DNA of 64,000 bases, taken from NCBI RefSeq assembly GCF_035695185.1, contig NZ_DASSES010000090.1, positions 1-64,000 on the forward strand, in the 5' to 3' direction. Below, piece after piece: positions 35,121 through 46,057 of the stretch. The position numbers were made by a program, and so were the translations under genes. Position 1 is the first letter of the stretch; each line of letters opens with the position of its first letter. A model generated the notes under the pieces. The model saw only the letters and a list, made by a program, of their open reading frames with translations. It had not been told where the DNA came from and ran no database searches. This stretch comes from Frateuria_A sp035695185 (GTDB lineage: Bacteria > Pseudomonadota > Gammaproteobacteria > Xanthomonadales > Rhodanobacteraceae).

Positions 35121-35717
35121 ATGAAGATCCAAGCACGCTCGCTCGCCCTGCACGGCGTCGCCCTGGCCGGCCTGCTGCTGCTCGCCGCCTGCGGCAAGCA
35201 CGAGAACGAGACCGCCACCACGCCACCGGCCGCCGCCAGCGCCCCGGCACCTGCCGCCGCGCACACCGCTCCGGCGCCGGCCGCCACCGCGCCGGTCCCG
35301 GCGACCAGCGGCACCACCGCCGCCCCGGCCACCGCCGGCACCAGCGCCTCCGCCGCGCCCTCGGCCACCGATGAGGTGTTCAAGGTCGACCAGGTGCAGA
35401 TGGGCGAAGCGGTCACCGCCGGCTACAAGATCGCCAAGCCGACCACGACGTTCGACGCCTCGCAGAACACCATCTACGCCAGCGTCGCCACCACCGGCAG
35501 CACCCCCGGCGCCACCCTGAGCGCGCACTTCAGCTACCTGGAGGGCAAGGGCCAGGACGTCACCACGATCAGCCAGACCATCGCCACCGACGGCCCGGCC
35601 ACCACCACCTTCAAGCTGCGCAACCCGAACGACTGGCCGGCGGGCAAGTACAAGGTGGAGATCGCCATCGACGGCAAGCCGGCGACGAGCCAGACCTTCG
35701 AGGTGAAGTCGGCCTGA
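35121..35717 (+). CDS. Lipoprotein with Ala/Pro/Thr-rich linker, function unknown
   Basis: A 198-residue lipoprotein. The lipobox LLAAC is at about residues 20-24 and is followed by roughly 60 residues of almost only Ala, Pro, Thr and Ser. This is the kind of extended linker that spans the periplasm or cell wall layer. The C-terminal domain (about 90-198) is a beta-sandwich-like region with 'NTIYASVATTGSTPGATLSAHF' and 'WPAGKYKVEIAIDGKPA', like small Ig-like domains in periplasmic proteins. No known family is recognised. It stands alone. Confidence 0.72.
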   Translation: MKIQARSLALHGVALAGLLLLAACGKHENETATTPPAAASAPAPAAAHTAPAPAATAPVPATSGTTAAPATAGTSASAAPSATDEVFKVDQVQMGEAVTAGYKIAKPTTTFDASQNTIYASVATTGSTPGATLSAHFSYLEGKGQDVTTISQTIATDGPATTTFKLRNPNDWPAGKYKVEIAIDGKPATSQTFEVKSA

Positions 35718-35877
35718 CGCCGGACAAGTACGGCGCTTTGCACTCGCTCCTCTCCCCTCCGGGACGAGGATCGAGCTGAGGGGCCGGGGCTCGCGGGAAA
35801 CCACACCGCAGCCAGGCTTCTAACCCAGGCCCCCGCAGAAGCCACCTTTCAGCCCTCGAAAAAAAGCCGCCGCCGGT

Positions 35878-36324
35878 TCAATGCGCACGGTGCGCAGCCC
35901 GCTTGAGGCCGCGCATCTGGTCGTGCCCCGCGCGCACCGATCGAAAGGTATCGGCGATCAGCGCGCGGGTCGGCGGACTGACGTCATCGTCGTCCAGTGC
36001 GTCCTCGAACTTGTGCTTGATGTGGTCCTCGCCGCGCTCGACCTCGTCGATGACCGCGGTGTCGTCATGCAGGCTCTTGCGCAGGTTGGTGAACATGCGG
36101 TGCGCGGAGGCGAGCACGCTGCCCTCGTCCTCGGGCGTGCCACCCAGCTCCTCCACCTTCTGCTGCAGGCGCGTGGCCACCAGCCGGCGTTCGCTGGCGC
36201 GTTCGTGGAAAGTCACGCTGTAGCGGGGACTGGGCGTTTCGCGGGCGGCCTCGGCATAGCCTTCGGCGCTGTCGATGGTCGTTTCGATCAGGTCATTGAG
36301 CACGCGGATGTCATGGTTCTGCAT
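35878..36324 (-). CDS. PA2169-type four-helix-bundle protein (DUF2383)
   Basis: A 148-residue all-helical protein matching the PA2169/DUF2383 family, related in fold to ferritin-like four-helix bundles. Visible blocks are 'RVLNDLIETTIDSAEGYAEAA', 'RRLVATRLQQKVEELGG' and 'DTAVIDEVERGEDHIKHKFEDAL'. The role is unknown; members are often stress-linked. No metal ligands are certain, though Glu and His residues recur. It is divergent from the DUF488 gene. Confidence 0.85.
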   Translation of the reverse strand: MQNHDIRVLNDLIETTIDSAEGYAEAARETPSPRYSVTFHERASERRLVATRLQQKVEELGGTPEDEGSVLASAHRMFTNLRKSLHDDTAVIDEVERGEDHIKHKFEDALDDDDVSPPTRALIADTFRSVRAGHDQMRGLKRAAHRAH

Positions 36325-36476
36325 GGGGGGAACACTCTCGTCATCGGATGGGCGGGGAAGCGGGCGTCGATGAACGACGGGGATGCCGCCAGGTCATCGT
36401 AAGAACCCGCGGCGATGGCCCCGTGAACCGACACACCGTCGCGCGACAGCCACACGCACGGGTGCATGCTTCGTTC

Positions 36477-36968
36477 ATGCAAGACGATCCGCTTCCGCCG
36501 GTTTTCGGCATCGGTCACTCCACGCACTCGCTGGAGGCGTTCGTCGCGCTGCTGCAAATGCATGCCATCGCTTGCGTGGTCGACGTGCGGCGCCTGCCCG
36601 GTTCGCGGCGCCACCCGCAGTTCGACGGGCCGGCGCTGGCCGCCTCGCTGCAGCCGCGGGGCATCGGTTACCTGCACCTGGCCGCGCTCGGCGGCCGCCG
36701 CGGCCGCAGCCTGCCGGCGGGCACCTCGCCCAACGGCTTCTGGCAGAACGCGAGCTTCCGCCGCTACGCCGACTACGCCATGGGCGGCGACTTCCAGGCC
36801 GGGCTGGCGGAGCTGCTGGAGCTGTCCGCGCACCGGCGCTGCGCGCTGATGTGCGCCGAGGTGCTGTGGTGGCGCTGCCACCGCCGGATCATCATCGACT
36901 ACGTGCTGGCCGCCGGCCGCGCAGCCTGCCATATCGACGGCAACGGTCGCGCCGACCGGCCCGGATGA
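36477..36968 (+). CDS. DUF488 family protein
   Basis: A 163-residue DUF488 protein. The family blocks are 'GIGHSTHSLEAFVALL' at the N-terminus, 'DVRRLPGSRRHPQFD', 'LGGRRGR' and the C-terminal 'LMCAEVLWWRCHRRIIIDY' with its conserved CAE..CHR set. DUF488 proteins are cytoplasmic and of uncertain function; a nuclease- or DNA-repair-related role has been suggested only by structure and neighbours. ATG 36477 gives the family start, though a GTG at 36423 is in frame upstream. Confidence 0.85.
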   Translation: MQDDPLPPVFGIGHSTHSLEAFVALLQMHAIACVVDVRRLPGSRRHPQFDGPALAASLQPRGIGYLHLAALGGRRGRSLPAGTSPNGFWQNASFRRYADYAMGGDFQAGLAELLELSAHRRCALMCAEVLWWRCHRRIIIDYVLAAGRAACHIDGNGRADRPG

Positions 36969-37002
36969 CGCCGGCGGCCCGGCCCGCCGGCGCGCACCTG
37001 GT

Positions 37003-37962
37003 CTATCCACCCGTGCCCTGACGGCCGTTGAGCCGCCGCGCCACCACCGGGTCGAGCGAGGCGAGGAAGGTTTCCACCTGCGCGGTGTAGTCACCGGGCG
37101 TGCCGAGTTGCTCGTTGATCTGCCGGTGCGAGAGGTCCTCGCCCAGCACCTGCGCGCGCATGTGCAGTCCGTTGGCCTTCATCGCGAAGTTGCGCGCCTG
37201 CGGACAGGACTCGCGCCGTCGCGTCGAGCACACCGCCAGGAACGGCGCGCCGCGCGTCTTCAGCTGCTGCAGCGGCGAGGCCGCGCGCCAGTACGCCGGA
37301 TCGTCGCCGAACGCAGCGTCGTACAGCGGCAGGTGCGGGCCCTGCATGATCGCGACCACATCGAGCGCGGCGCTGTCCAGCGATACCGTGCCCAGCCACG
37401 GCAGGGCGCCACGGTCGAAGGCCAGCTCCGGCTCGGCCCCCAGCAGGCCCACCAGGTGCGCCCCGGCCGAGTGCCCCATCAGGATGAAGCGGTCGCGGTC
37501 GGCGCCCCAGCCGGCGGCGCGTCCCTGCGCCACCGCCAGCGCGCGCGCCACGTCGCGCGCCTGCTCGATCGGACGTGTGCCGGGCAGCATGCGGTAGTTG
37601 GTCGAGATGAACACGAAGCCCCGCGGCACCCAGCGTGCGACCTTGTTCTCGACCACGCTGCGCATGGCCTTGTCGCCCCGCGCCCAGCCCCCGCCGTGCA
37701 CCATGAAGATCACCGGCGCATGCGCCGCGCCCTGTGCCGGCAGATAGACGTCCATCCGCTGTGCCGGGTCGCCGCCGTAGGAGACGTCGCGCAACACGCG
37801 CACGCCGGGCGGCAGGGTCGCCGGCGTGGTGTCCTCGGCCTGCAGGCCCGCGCCGGCGCGACGCTGGGCGAGGCGCTCGCGCAGGCTGCCGGCCGCTGCC
37901 GGCACGCAAAGGGAGACCAGCAGCGCGGCCAGCAGGCCCGTGCGCAAAGGATTCGGCTTCAT
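37003..37962 (-). CDS. Exported alpha/beta hydrolase (esterase/lipase family)
   Basis: A 319-residue carboxylesterase-like alpha/beta hydrolase. The oxyanion-hole block is 'MVHGGGWARGD', the nucleophile elbow 'MGHSAGAHL', and the likely catalytic His is in 'EDLSHRQIN'. A signal peptide (LLAALLVSLCVPAAAG) precedes it. ATG 37962 has GGGAG 8 bp upstream, better than GTG 37971. The hydrolysed ester is unknown. It is preceded on the same strand, 15 bp away, by another exported protein gene, so they may be co-transcribed. Confidence 0.87.
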   Translation of the reverse strand: MKPNPLRTGLLAALLVSLCVPAAAGSLRERLAQRRAGAGLQAEDTTPATLPPGVRVLRDVSYGGDPAQRMDVYLPAQGAAHAPVIFMVHGGGWARGDKAMRSVVENKVARWVPRGFVFISTNYRMLPGTRPIEQARDVARALAVAQGRAAGWGADRDRFILMGHSAGAHLVGLLGAEPELAFDRGALPWLGTVSLDSAALDVVAIMQGPHLPLYDAAFGDDPAYWRAASPLQQLKTRGAPFLAVCSTRRRESCPQARNFAMKANGLHMRAQVLGEDLSHRQINEQLGTPGDYTAQVETFLASLDPVVARRLNGRQGTGG

Positions 37963-37977
37963 CGTGTCCACTCCCTG

Positions 37978-38652
37978 TCACTTGCACTCGAAGGTCCGGC
38001 CCTGCGCGTCGGTGCAGGTGCCGGTATGGCTGAGGCCCTCGCCACGCGTGAAGCGGGTCTGGCCCTGATAGGTATTGCCATTGGCGCCGGTGATCGTGCT
38101 GTCGTGGTCGAGCGTGCCGTCGGCGCGGGTGGTGCTGCCGGCATAGCTGCCGCGCGCGCCGCTGGCCTGGGTCTGGCGGCTCGCCATGCGCTCGCCGTCC
38201 GCGCTGCGCGTGCGGCTGCCACTCCGGCTGATGCTGCCGCCCGCGGCGCCCTGCATGCTCACCGCGTAGCCGGCCTGCAGCGAGCCATCCGGATGGCGCT
38301 GCACGCTGCGCCCGCCCCGCACCGTGCCCCCGTTCGCCCCCTGCGCCACGACACCACCCTGGCGGGTGATCGTACCGTCCGCGCCCACCACGGTGTGGTG
38401 CCCCGCGGCGGCGTGGCCGTCCGGGCCGGCCACGCCAGCGGCGCGTGCGTGGACGAGGGTGCCCTCGCCATCACGCGCGGCGCCGCCGGCGTGCCAGGCA
38501 CGGCGCCCGTCGGGACCGCTGGCGAGGCTGGCGTGGGTGCGCACCACGTTACCGTCGCCGCGGTGCACCGCCGCACGATGGTGGACACTGGCTGGCGAGG
38601 GCGGGGCGACGAGCAGACAGGCAAGACCGAGCGATACGATCGACAGGCGCAT
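37978..38652 (-). CDS. Secreted Gly/Ala-rich repeat protein, function unknown
   Basis: A 224-residue exported protein. After a signal peptide (MRLSIVSLGLACLLVAP) the sequence is a loose repeat of short units such as 'GPDG', 'GADG', 'GDGN' and 'GANG' alternating with Ser/Thr/Arg-rich turns, for example 'VVGADGTITRQGG' and 'TITGANGNTYQGQT'. This resembles solenoid-like or adhesin-like low-complexity proteins. Two Cys near the C-terminus (TCTDAQGRTFEC) may pair. No family is recognised. It lies upstream of the hydrolase gene and divergent from the response regulator gene. Confidence 0.6.
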   Translation of the reverse strand: MRLSIVSLGLACLLVAPPSPASVHHRAAVHRGDGNVVRTHASLASGPDGRRAWHAGGAARDGEGTLVHARAAGVAGPDGHAAAGHHTVVGADGTITRQGGVVAQGANGGTVRGGRSVQRHPDGSLQAGYAVSMQGAAGGSISRSGSRTRSADGERMASRQTQASGARGSYAGSTTRADGTLDHDSTITGANGNTYQGQTRFTRGEGLSHTGTCTDAQGRTFECK

Positions 38653-38845
38653 GGCAGGCTCCTTGGGCCGGGGCGTCCGGACGGGACGTGTGGCGGATCG
38701 TCCGCCCGCCGCGCGCCGCAGGTGTTTCGCGCGGGCACGCCGATGTGAGCAGGTGTTGCCCGGGCCCGCCGCGGAAACATCCGCTTACACATCCACCCCC
38801 CGCCCGCTTGCCGCCTGCCCCGGCACCACGCGATAGTCCGCGCCC

Positions 38846-39564
38846 ATGGACCCGGCCCACATCCTGGTCGTCGACGACGACCTGCGCCTGCGCGACCTGC
38901 TCGAGCGCTACCTCGTGCAGCAGGGCCTGCGCGCCACTGGTGCCGCCAACGCCGCCGGCATGCGCCGGGCGCTTGCCGCGCACCACCTGGACCTGATCGT
39001 GCTCGACCTGATGCTGCCCGATGCCGATGGCCTGGCGCTCTGCCGCAGCCTGCGCGCCGAGGGGGTGGACACGCCGATCATCATGCTCACCGCCAAGGGC
39101 GATGACGTCGACCGCATCGTGGGCCTGGAACTGGGCGCGGACGACTACCTGCCCAAGCCGTGCAACCCGCGCGAGCTGGTCGCGCGCATCCGCGCCGTGC
39201 TGCGGCGCCGCCCGCGCGCGCCCGTCGGCGCGCCGCAGAACGGGCAGGCATCCTTGCGCTTCGGCCGCTTCGTGTTCGATCCGGCCACGCGCCAGCTGCT
39301 CGACGGCCAGACGCCGGTGAAGCTCACCAGCGGCGAGTTCGCCGTGCTCGCCGCGCTGGTGGCGCATCCGTTCCAGACGCTCAGCCGCGAGCGCCTGATC
39401 GCCCTGGCGCGCGGGCGCGGCCACGAGGCCTTCGACCGCAGCATCGACGTGATGGTCTCGCGCCTGCGCCGCTGCCTGGAGGACGATCCGCGCCAGCCGC
39501 GCTGGCTGCAGACGGTGTGGGCGAGGGCTACGTGTTCGTACCCGACGACGATCGCACGGCATGA
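38846..39564 (+). pseudogene. OmpR-type response regulator with an apparent one-base frameshift
   Basis: Residues 1-120 form a receiver domain (HILVVDDDLRLRDLLERYL; phospho-acceptor Asp54 in 'IVLDLMLPDADG'; Lys in 'YLPKPCNP') and the rest an OmpR winged helix ('FDRSIDVMVSRLRRCLEDDP'). Near 39518-39522 the frame changes: 'LQTVW' should continue 'GEGYVFVPD', which is found in the next frame, so one G is missing. As read, the frame runs on to 40939 through the kinase gene. With the base restored, the gene ends at 39564 in an ATGA overlap with the kinase. The loss would remove the DNA-binding wing. A sequencing error in a G run is possible. Confidence 0.8.
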
Positions 39565-40850
39565 AGCGCGCGCCGTCCACCTTCGCGCTGGTGCTGGTGC
39601 TGGTGGCCGCGGCGCTCCTGCTGGCGCTCGCGCTGTCGGGCGCGTTGCAGCGGCGCTTCGGGCGACAGGTAGTGAGCGACAGCTACGGCCGCCTTGCACT
39701 GGCCACCGTGCTGGCCACCGACGAACTCGCGGCACGGCCGCAGGATCCGGCGGCGCGCCAGGCGCTCGATGCGCTGCGTCGGCTCGGTGTCCAGGTCAGC
39801 GATGCGCAGCCACCCGCGCCGAGCGTGCGTCGCCTCGCGCCCGCACTGACGGCGGTGGCACACACGGTCGGCAGCTGGTTGGGCGACCCGTCGCGGGTGG
39901 TCGCCACACAGACGCCCGACTCACAACTGTGGGTGCGCAGCGCGCGCGATCCGGACCGCTGGATCGTGTTGCGCACGCCCAGCTACCGCCCTCGCCTGCT
40001 CGACTCGGCCCTGCTGCTCAGCGCCCTCGCGGGGCTGATCGCACTGGCCGCCGCGGGGCTCGCCGCGCGCCTGCTGACCCGCCCGCTCGAACGGCTTGCC
40101 GTACAGGCGCCGGCGTTGCTGGCCGGCACATCCACCGACCCCGGCCTGGATGGCAGCCCGCGCGAGGTACGCCGCCTCGCCGGCGCGATCGGCGAGGCCG
40201 GCGAGCGCCTGCGCGCCGCCGCCCGCGAGCGCGAACTGATGCTTGCCGGCATCTCGCACGACCTGCGCACGCCCTTGGCGCGGCTGCGGCTGGCGCTGGA
40301 ACTGGGCGACGCCGCCGACACCACTCGTCGTGCCGCCATGATCGCCGACCTGGAGGAACTCGACGGCGCACTCGAGCAGTGCCTGGCCTTCGTCCGCGAG
40401 GGTCGCGACGAGGTACTGCGGCCGACCGATCTGGCGACCCTTGCCGGCCAGCTGCTGGCCTTGCGCCTGCAACCGGACGACTGGCAGCTGGACGGACCCG
40501 CGGAGCTCACCGCCCCGGTGCGCCCGAGCCTGCTGCGCCGCGCCGTGGGCAACCTGATGGACAACGCCGAACGCTATGGCCGGCCGCCGTTCGCCGTGGA
40601 GCTGGCCCGCGACGCGACCACCCTCCGGATCGGGATCACCGACCAGGGCCCGGGCGTGCCGCCGGCGTTGCTGGCCCGGCTCGGCCAGCCCTTCCTGCGC
40701 GGCGATGCCGCCCGCGCTGGCGGTGGCAGCGGCCTGGGGCTCTCCATCGCCGCCCGCGCCGCCCGCCTGCATGGCGGCGAGCTGACCCTGGCCAACCGGC
40801 CGGGCGGCGGCTTCAGCGCGACCCTGCGGCTGCCCGTTCCATCGCGGTGA
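39561..40850 (+). CDS. EnvZ-like sensor histidine kinase
   Basis: A 429-residue inner-membrane histidine kinase. There are two membrane helices (about 8-30 and 150-175) around a periplasmic domain, then HAMP-like and dimerisation helices. The phosphorylated His is in 'AGISHDLRTPLARLRLAL', followed by 'LRRAVGNLMDNAERYG' (N box), 'ITDQGPGVP' (G1) and 'GGGSGLGLSIAARAARLHGG' (G2). It pairs with the preceding OmpR-type regulator (4-bp overlap) and probably responds to an osmotic or envelope signal. The partner's reading frame is broken in this sequence. Confidence 0.92.
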   Translation: MKRAPSTFALVLVLVAAALLLALALSGALQRRFGRQVVSDSYGRLALATVLATDELAARPQDPAARQALDALRRLGVQVSDAQPPAPSVRRLAPALTAVAHTVGSWLGDPSRVVATQTPDSQLWVRSARDPDRWIVLRTPSYRPRLLDSALLLSALAGLIALAAAGLAARLLTRPLERLAVQAPALLAGTSTDPGLDGSPREVRRLAGAIGEAGERLRAAARERELMLAGISHDLRTPLARLRLALELGDAADTTRRAAMIADLEELDGALEQCLAFVREGRDEVLRPTDLATLAGQLLALRLQPDDWQLDGPAELTAPVRPSLLRRAVGNLMDNAERYGRPPFAVELARDATTLRIGITDQGPGVPPALLARLGQPFLRGDAARAGGGSGLGLSIAARAARLHGGELTLANRPGGGFSATLRLPVPSR

Positions 40851-41033
40851 GTCGCCCGGCGCGCGCGCCGCGCGACGACGGGGCGCGGGGACCTCGGCGT
40901 CCTCCGGCCAGCCCGGCCGGGCCGGCGCCGGCCTCCTAGGAAACATTCCGGGCCACGCCCCGCCTTGCCTGTGCGTACAATGCCTCCCCAGCGGCACCGG
41001 CCCGCCGGTGCCCGCCAAGCAGGGGGACAACCT

Positions 41034-43241
<2,208 letters not shown>

Positions 43242-43280
43242 CGCGTCCCCCACGGTTTCCAGCCAGCCATGGGCGGGGCT

Positions 43281-43946
43281 TCAGGCCGGCCGGTAGACGA
43301 CCGCCACGGCCCCGGAGTCGAAGGGCTTCACGCTGACCAGCCGCAGGTCGGCCGGGCTGGCCAGCCCGGCAAACAGCGGCTGGCCCTGGCCCAGGACGAC
43401 CGGATGGATGGCCAGCCGGTACTCGTCGACGAGCCCGGAGGCGACCAGGCTGCGGGCGAACCGGGCGCCTCCGTGCGCGAGGATGTAAGGGCCCGGCTGC
43501 GCCTTCAGCCGCTGGATCTCTTCCGCAAGATCGCCATGCGCCACCGTGGGCTCGGCCCAGGAGCGCAGGGCCGCATCGGTCGGCGTGCGCCCATCCCGGG
43601 CGGCGTTGCGGGCCCCGGCTTCCTCCAGCGCCGCGGTCGTGCGGTCCCGGCACGTACCGTCCTCGAGCCCGCTGCGCGAGAAGATCACCTTGGGGACGTC
43701 GTTCATCGGCGCCGCGATCGGCATGTCCGAATAGGGCCAGAACGCCGCCATGTCGGAATAGCTGCCGCTGCCCATGATGTGCACGCCGGCACCGCGCAGC
43801 GTCTCGAGCAGCCACGCCGTGGAATCGGCGCCGCCGGACGTCCGGAATACCCAGTCGGCCTCGCCGTTGGGGCCGGCAACAAAGCCGTCCAGCGAGACCG
43901 ACATCTTCAATACCAGTTGCCTTGCGGTTGCTGTCGGGGCGGTCAT
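43281..43946 (-). CDS. Dihydrofolate reductase family (RibD C-terminal-like) protein
   Basis: A 221-residue protein with the DHFR-like fold of the RibD C-terminal domain family. It has 'LVLKMSVSLDGFVAGPNGEADW', 'GAGVHIMGSGSYSDMAAFWP' and 'ILAHGGARFARSLVASGLVDEY' with the terminal 'HPVVLGQGQPLF' (read in part). These are NADPH-binding reductases of unknown substrate, not true folate enzymes. GGGAG before ATG 43946 sets the start; the frame extends much farther without similarity. It precedes a long interval with no clear gene. Confidence 0.88.
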   Translation of the reverse strand: MTAPTATARQLVLKMSVSLDGFVAGPNGEADWVFRTSGGADSTAWLLETLRGAGVHIMGSGSYSDMAAFWPYSDMPIAAPMNDVPKVIFSRSGLEDGTCRDRTTAALEEAGARNAARDGRTPTDAALRSWAEPTVAHGDLAEEIQRLKAQPGPYILAHGGARFARSLVASGLVDEYRLAIHPVVLGQGQPLFAGLASPADLRLVSVKPFDSGAVAVVYRPA

Positions 43947-44533
43947 CGTTTTCTCCCAGGTCGTCCGGTGCGCGTCGCGCCCACGGGCGCGCTGATGAAG
44001 GGACGACGGATGGCGGGCGCCCGGTTCGACATCAGGTCGAACGGGAGAACAGATCCGCCATTGGGCGAAGGGGCCATTAGCGGCGGCGTGCGCGATCCGT
44101 CGAAGTTTGGCCACATAGGACAGTCTTTCACAGACGTCCGACAATTTTGTCTCTTCTGTGCATCGCACACCTGCGTCCCGCTTGGCTCGCGAGATCAGGC
44201 CGCCGAAGATTCCGGGTGGATCGTGTCGATGCCGCCTGGACCCTGCGGAGTCTGCTTGGGGCCTGCGGCTCAAGCAGGGGCAGCGGACGCTGGTCTTTCG
44301 TGTGGTGTGGGCGCTCCAGTCTCTCGAAGAGGCTGATGGGGCGCGGACCTTGAGGGATGCGCAGGCAGTAGCCAACCTGCGACGTCCATCCGCCTTTGAG
44401 GGGCACATCGGTTCGGAGTCCAATTCCCCATCCGAACGAGATTGAAAAGCCAGCGATCCGCAGACGTTCATGGCGATAACCACTCGTGCCTGAGAACGCG
44501 ACCACCGCAACATCGACGGCGCCTTGGTGTGAC
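43947..44533. other. Gene-free interval bordering the toxin remnant region
   Basis: About 590 bp. Several overlapping frames occur on both strands (for example 44128-44583 reverse and 44158-44445 forward), but none matches a family I recognise or has a good start. It may be decayed coding sequence from the accessory patch that follows. An AT-richer stretch near 44110-44160 could hold the promoter for the DHFR-family gene. Confidence 0.45.
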
Positions 44534-44794
44534 CTAATAGTCCAAGGCGGAGGCGATCGATGCTCCCTGCAGACACGGATCATACTTTCTTATTGCAGGA
44601 CTTGGTGTCTCCAGATAGTTCGGCACCTGCAATTCGTCACTTAATCCGGTATCGCCAATCCCGTCCGGGGTGGCTCCCCTGAGAAATTCTCGCTGCCCTT
44701 GTACGGGCGCGCCATGCGTATGGTAGATGCCAGCTTCTTCATGAAACAGAGGCGCCACCCCTGAGCGTCCTCGGGCGACCCGTAAATCGCACAA
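44534..44794 (-). pseudogene. Fragment of a DUF4329-like polymorphic toxin domain
   Basis: An 86-codon open stretch with no proper start (it would use TTG). It contains 'AGIYHTHGAPVQGQREFL' and, 35 or so residues on, 'YLETPSPAIRKYDP'. That pairing, HTHG followed by YL-TP-x-I-x-KYDP, is the ending of DUF4329, a C-terminal toxin domain in Rhs and similar polymorphic toxins. The N-terminal half of the domain is missing, although the neighbouring frame (44795-44949) carries a possible continuation. It lies 45 bp beyond the immunity-candidate gene. Probably a decayed toxin cassette. Confidence 0.45.
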
Positions 44795-44839
44795 GTTTCT
44801 AAAGCTGGACCGGCAAAGCTGCGATGGGCCGCGACCAAG

Positions 44840-45349
44840 CTAATCAATATCGATAAGTTTATAGCTCGCTTCCTCGGAGGGTTCGTCTGCCTCGCTCCCT
44901 GGAAAGAAGCTTCTGTGGAACACCAGGTCCTTATTGAAATACAAGTCAACCTGATACGCTTCAGATGCGTCGCCCCCCGCTAGTCTTAAAATAAAATAAC
45001 CATGCTCCCGGGAGACATCAGCGCTTCGCAGATCCGAGAGGTCTGCAAAAGAGGCTCTGGGTACAAAAACGGACTTGCCATCTACTGATATTGCAATGTT
45101 TTCCACAAGCGAGCACGGATACCTAGTATAGGTGCATGAATCGAGCCTTTTCGTCGGTGGCTTCCCGCTGGGTGAACCGATGTCCTTCTCTCGCGTCATT
45201 ACTTCTACTTTTACGGTCTTTTTGTTGATCACGGTAGAAAAGACCGTGAGGCCGCTGCCGTGAATCGGCGCCCGTGCTGGCGTTGCAAGCGCATTCGTTG
45301 AGAACAGTAAAGCCGCGTACAGCGCTGGAACACAGTAGATTGCTCTCAT
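44840..45349 (-). CDS. Secreted immunity-protein candidate paired with the L,D-transpeptidase-like toxin
   Basis: A 169-residue exported protein with a clear signal peptide (MRAIYCVPALYAALLFSTNALA). The mature part has a likely disulfide pair ('CTYTRYPC'), a beta-rich core ('SVDGKSVFVPRASFADLS') and an acidic C-terminal tail ('GSEADEPSEEASYKLIDID'). No known family is recognised. Its ATG overlaps the stop of the upstream DUF2778-like gene in ATGA, the arrangement of effector-immunity pairs. A periplasmic address fits protection against a peptidoglycan-targeting toxin. Base composition is visibly lower in GC than neighbouring genes, suggesting transfer. Confidence 0.65.
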   Translation of the reverse strand: MRAIYCVPALYAALLFSTNALATPARAPIHGSGLTVFSTVINKKTVKVEVMTREKDIGSPSGKPPTKRLDSCTYTRYPCSLVENIAISVDGKSVFVPRASFADLSDLRSADVSREHGYFILRLAGGDASEAYQVDLYFNKDLVFHRSFFPGSEADEPSEEASYKLIDID

Positions 45350-45657
45350 TGCACGGGGCCTGAAAAGAAGGGGGGAGGCATCACGATGGGTTCGAACACG
45401 TGGAGTACATTGTCACCACTATGGCCGATAATCGACCTAATGCTTGGCTTTAGCACAATGCAGCCCTCTGAGGCGCTGTGATTTGCGCGGGAATTGTCAC
45501 CATGAATCAGAAAGCCGCCCCGACCAAACATCTCGTTGAAAGGGCTGGGTGTGAGACGCATCGATTGCAGCAGTCGGTGACCAGAGTTCGTTACGTTATC
45601 TTGTATGGGTCCGATGGTGTAGGTGCCCTGGGGTAGAGGGCCGACACCCGGCTGCGC
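45346..45657 (-). pseudogene. Truncated Tlde1/DUF2778-like L,D-transpeptidase toxin
   Basis: About 103 residues of a DUF2778/Tlde1-type domain are intact: 'VGPLPQGTYTIGPIQDN', 'MRLTPSPFNEMFGRGGFLIHGD' (in two blocks) and the catalytic 'HSASEGCIVLKPSIR', giving the H...SxGC pattern of L,D-transpeptidases. The N-terminal part of the domain (the usual G-x-YSG start) is absent. Upstream of about 45657 the opposite strand reads as an IS3 transposase scrap, and the open frame to 45960 is only its antisense. The toxin therefore appears cut by an insertion event. The immunity candidate follows with a 4-bp overlap. Tlde1 effectors attack peptidoglycan via type VI secretion. Confidence 0.55.
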
Positions 45658-45735
45658 GATGAGTGCCTCAACGAGCACTGGTTCACCCACCTGCTTCACG
45701 CCCGGGCTGTGATCGAGACCTGGCGGCGGGAGCGA
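45658..45735 (+). pseudogene. Remnant of an IS3-family transposase (C-terminal piece)
   Basis: The forward frame reads DECLNEHWFTHLLHARA and then VIETWRRE. This matches the late integrase-core region of IS3-family OrfB transposases (DECL..HWF.SL..AR..IE.WR..YN). Only about 26 codons are left; no inverted repeats or other parts of the element are seen nearby. It marks the junction at which the toxin gene was truncated. Confidence 0.55.
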
Positions 45736-46057
45736 CGCCCCCCACCTTTGAGTAGCACGCCGGCTGGAAAGCTGGACCATGGCAGCGAGCGGTCGAGTGC
45801 GCGGGACGATCGACCGCGCTCGCATATCACTTGCTCTTGGTGGGCAGACGGTCGATCGACCCTTGGTTCCGCCCGGATTTGTCCCGCAGCCTTTTTCGCC
45901 TACCGAGCTGTCCCGAAGGGCATGGGTCTCTTTACAGCTGGCGCGCAGACGGGGAGACAAAAAGGCTCCGTCGAGGGAATCGGCGGAGCTTTGCTAGTAC
46001 GGAAGATTCTGACCAGAGCGCCGCAATGTGCGGCAGCGGGCTATGACCTGTGGAATG
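45736..46057. other. Gene-free junction between the IS3 scrap and tRNA-Arg
   Basis: About 320 bp with no credible gene. It holds a short perfect hairpin (GCCGCA-ATG-TGCGGC, 46020-46034) 23 bp beyond the tRNA 3' end, which may be a weak terminator or an attachment-site leftover. Frames here are interrupted and unlike any family. Confidence 0.4.

Noticed and set aside
38846..40939. A single 697-codon forward protein beginning with a receiver domain
   Set aside because: After residue 230 it is an off-frame reading of the EnvZ-like kinase gene, full of Arg/Ala runs; it arises from the apparent frameshift near 39520.
44128..44583. Reverse 151-codon frame in the gap before the toxin fragment
   Set aside because: It has some ordinary-looking protein stretches but no recognised family, no good start, and overlaps other equally weak frames.
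45346..45960. Full-length 204-residue toxin gene
   Set aside because: Only about 103 C-terminal residues match the DUF2778-like domain; the upstream half is antisense to an IS3 transposase scrap.
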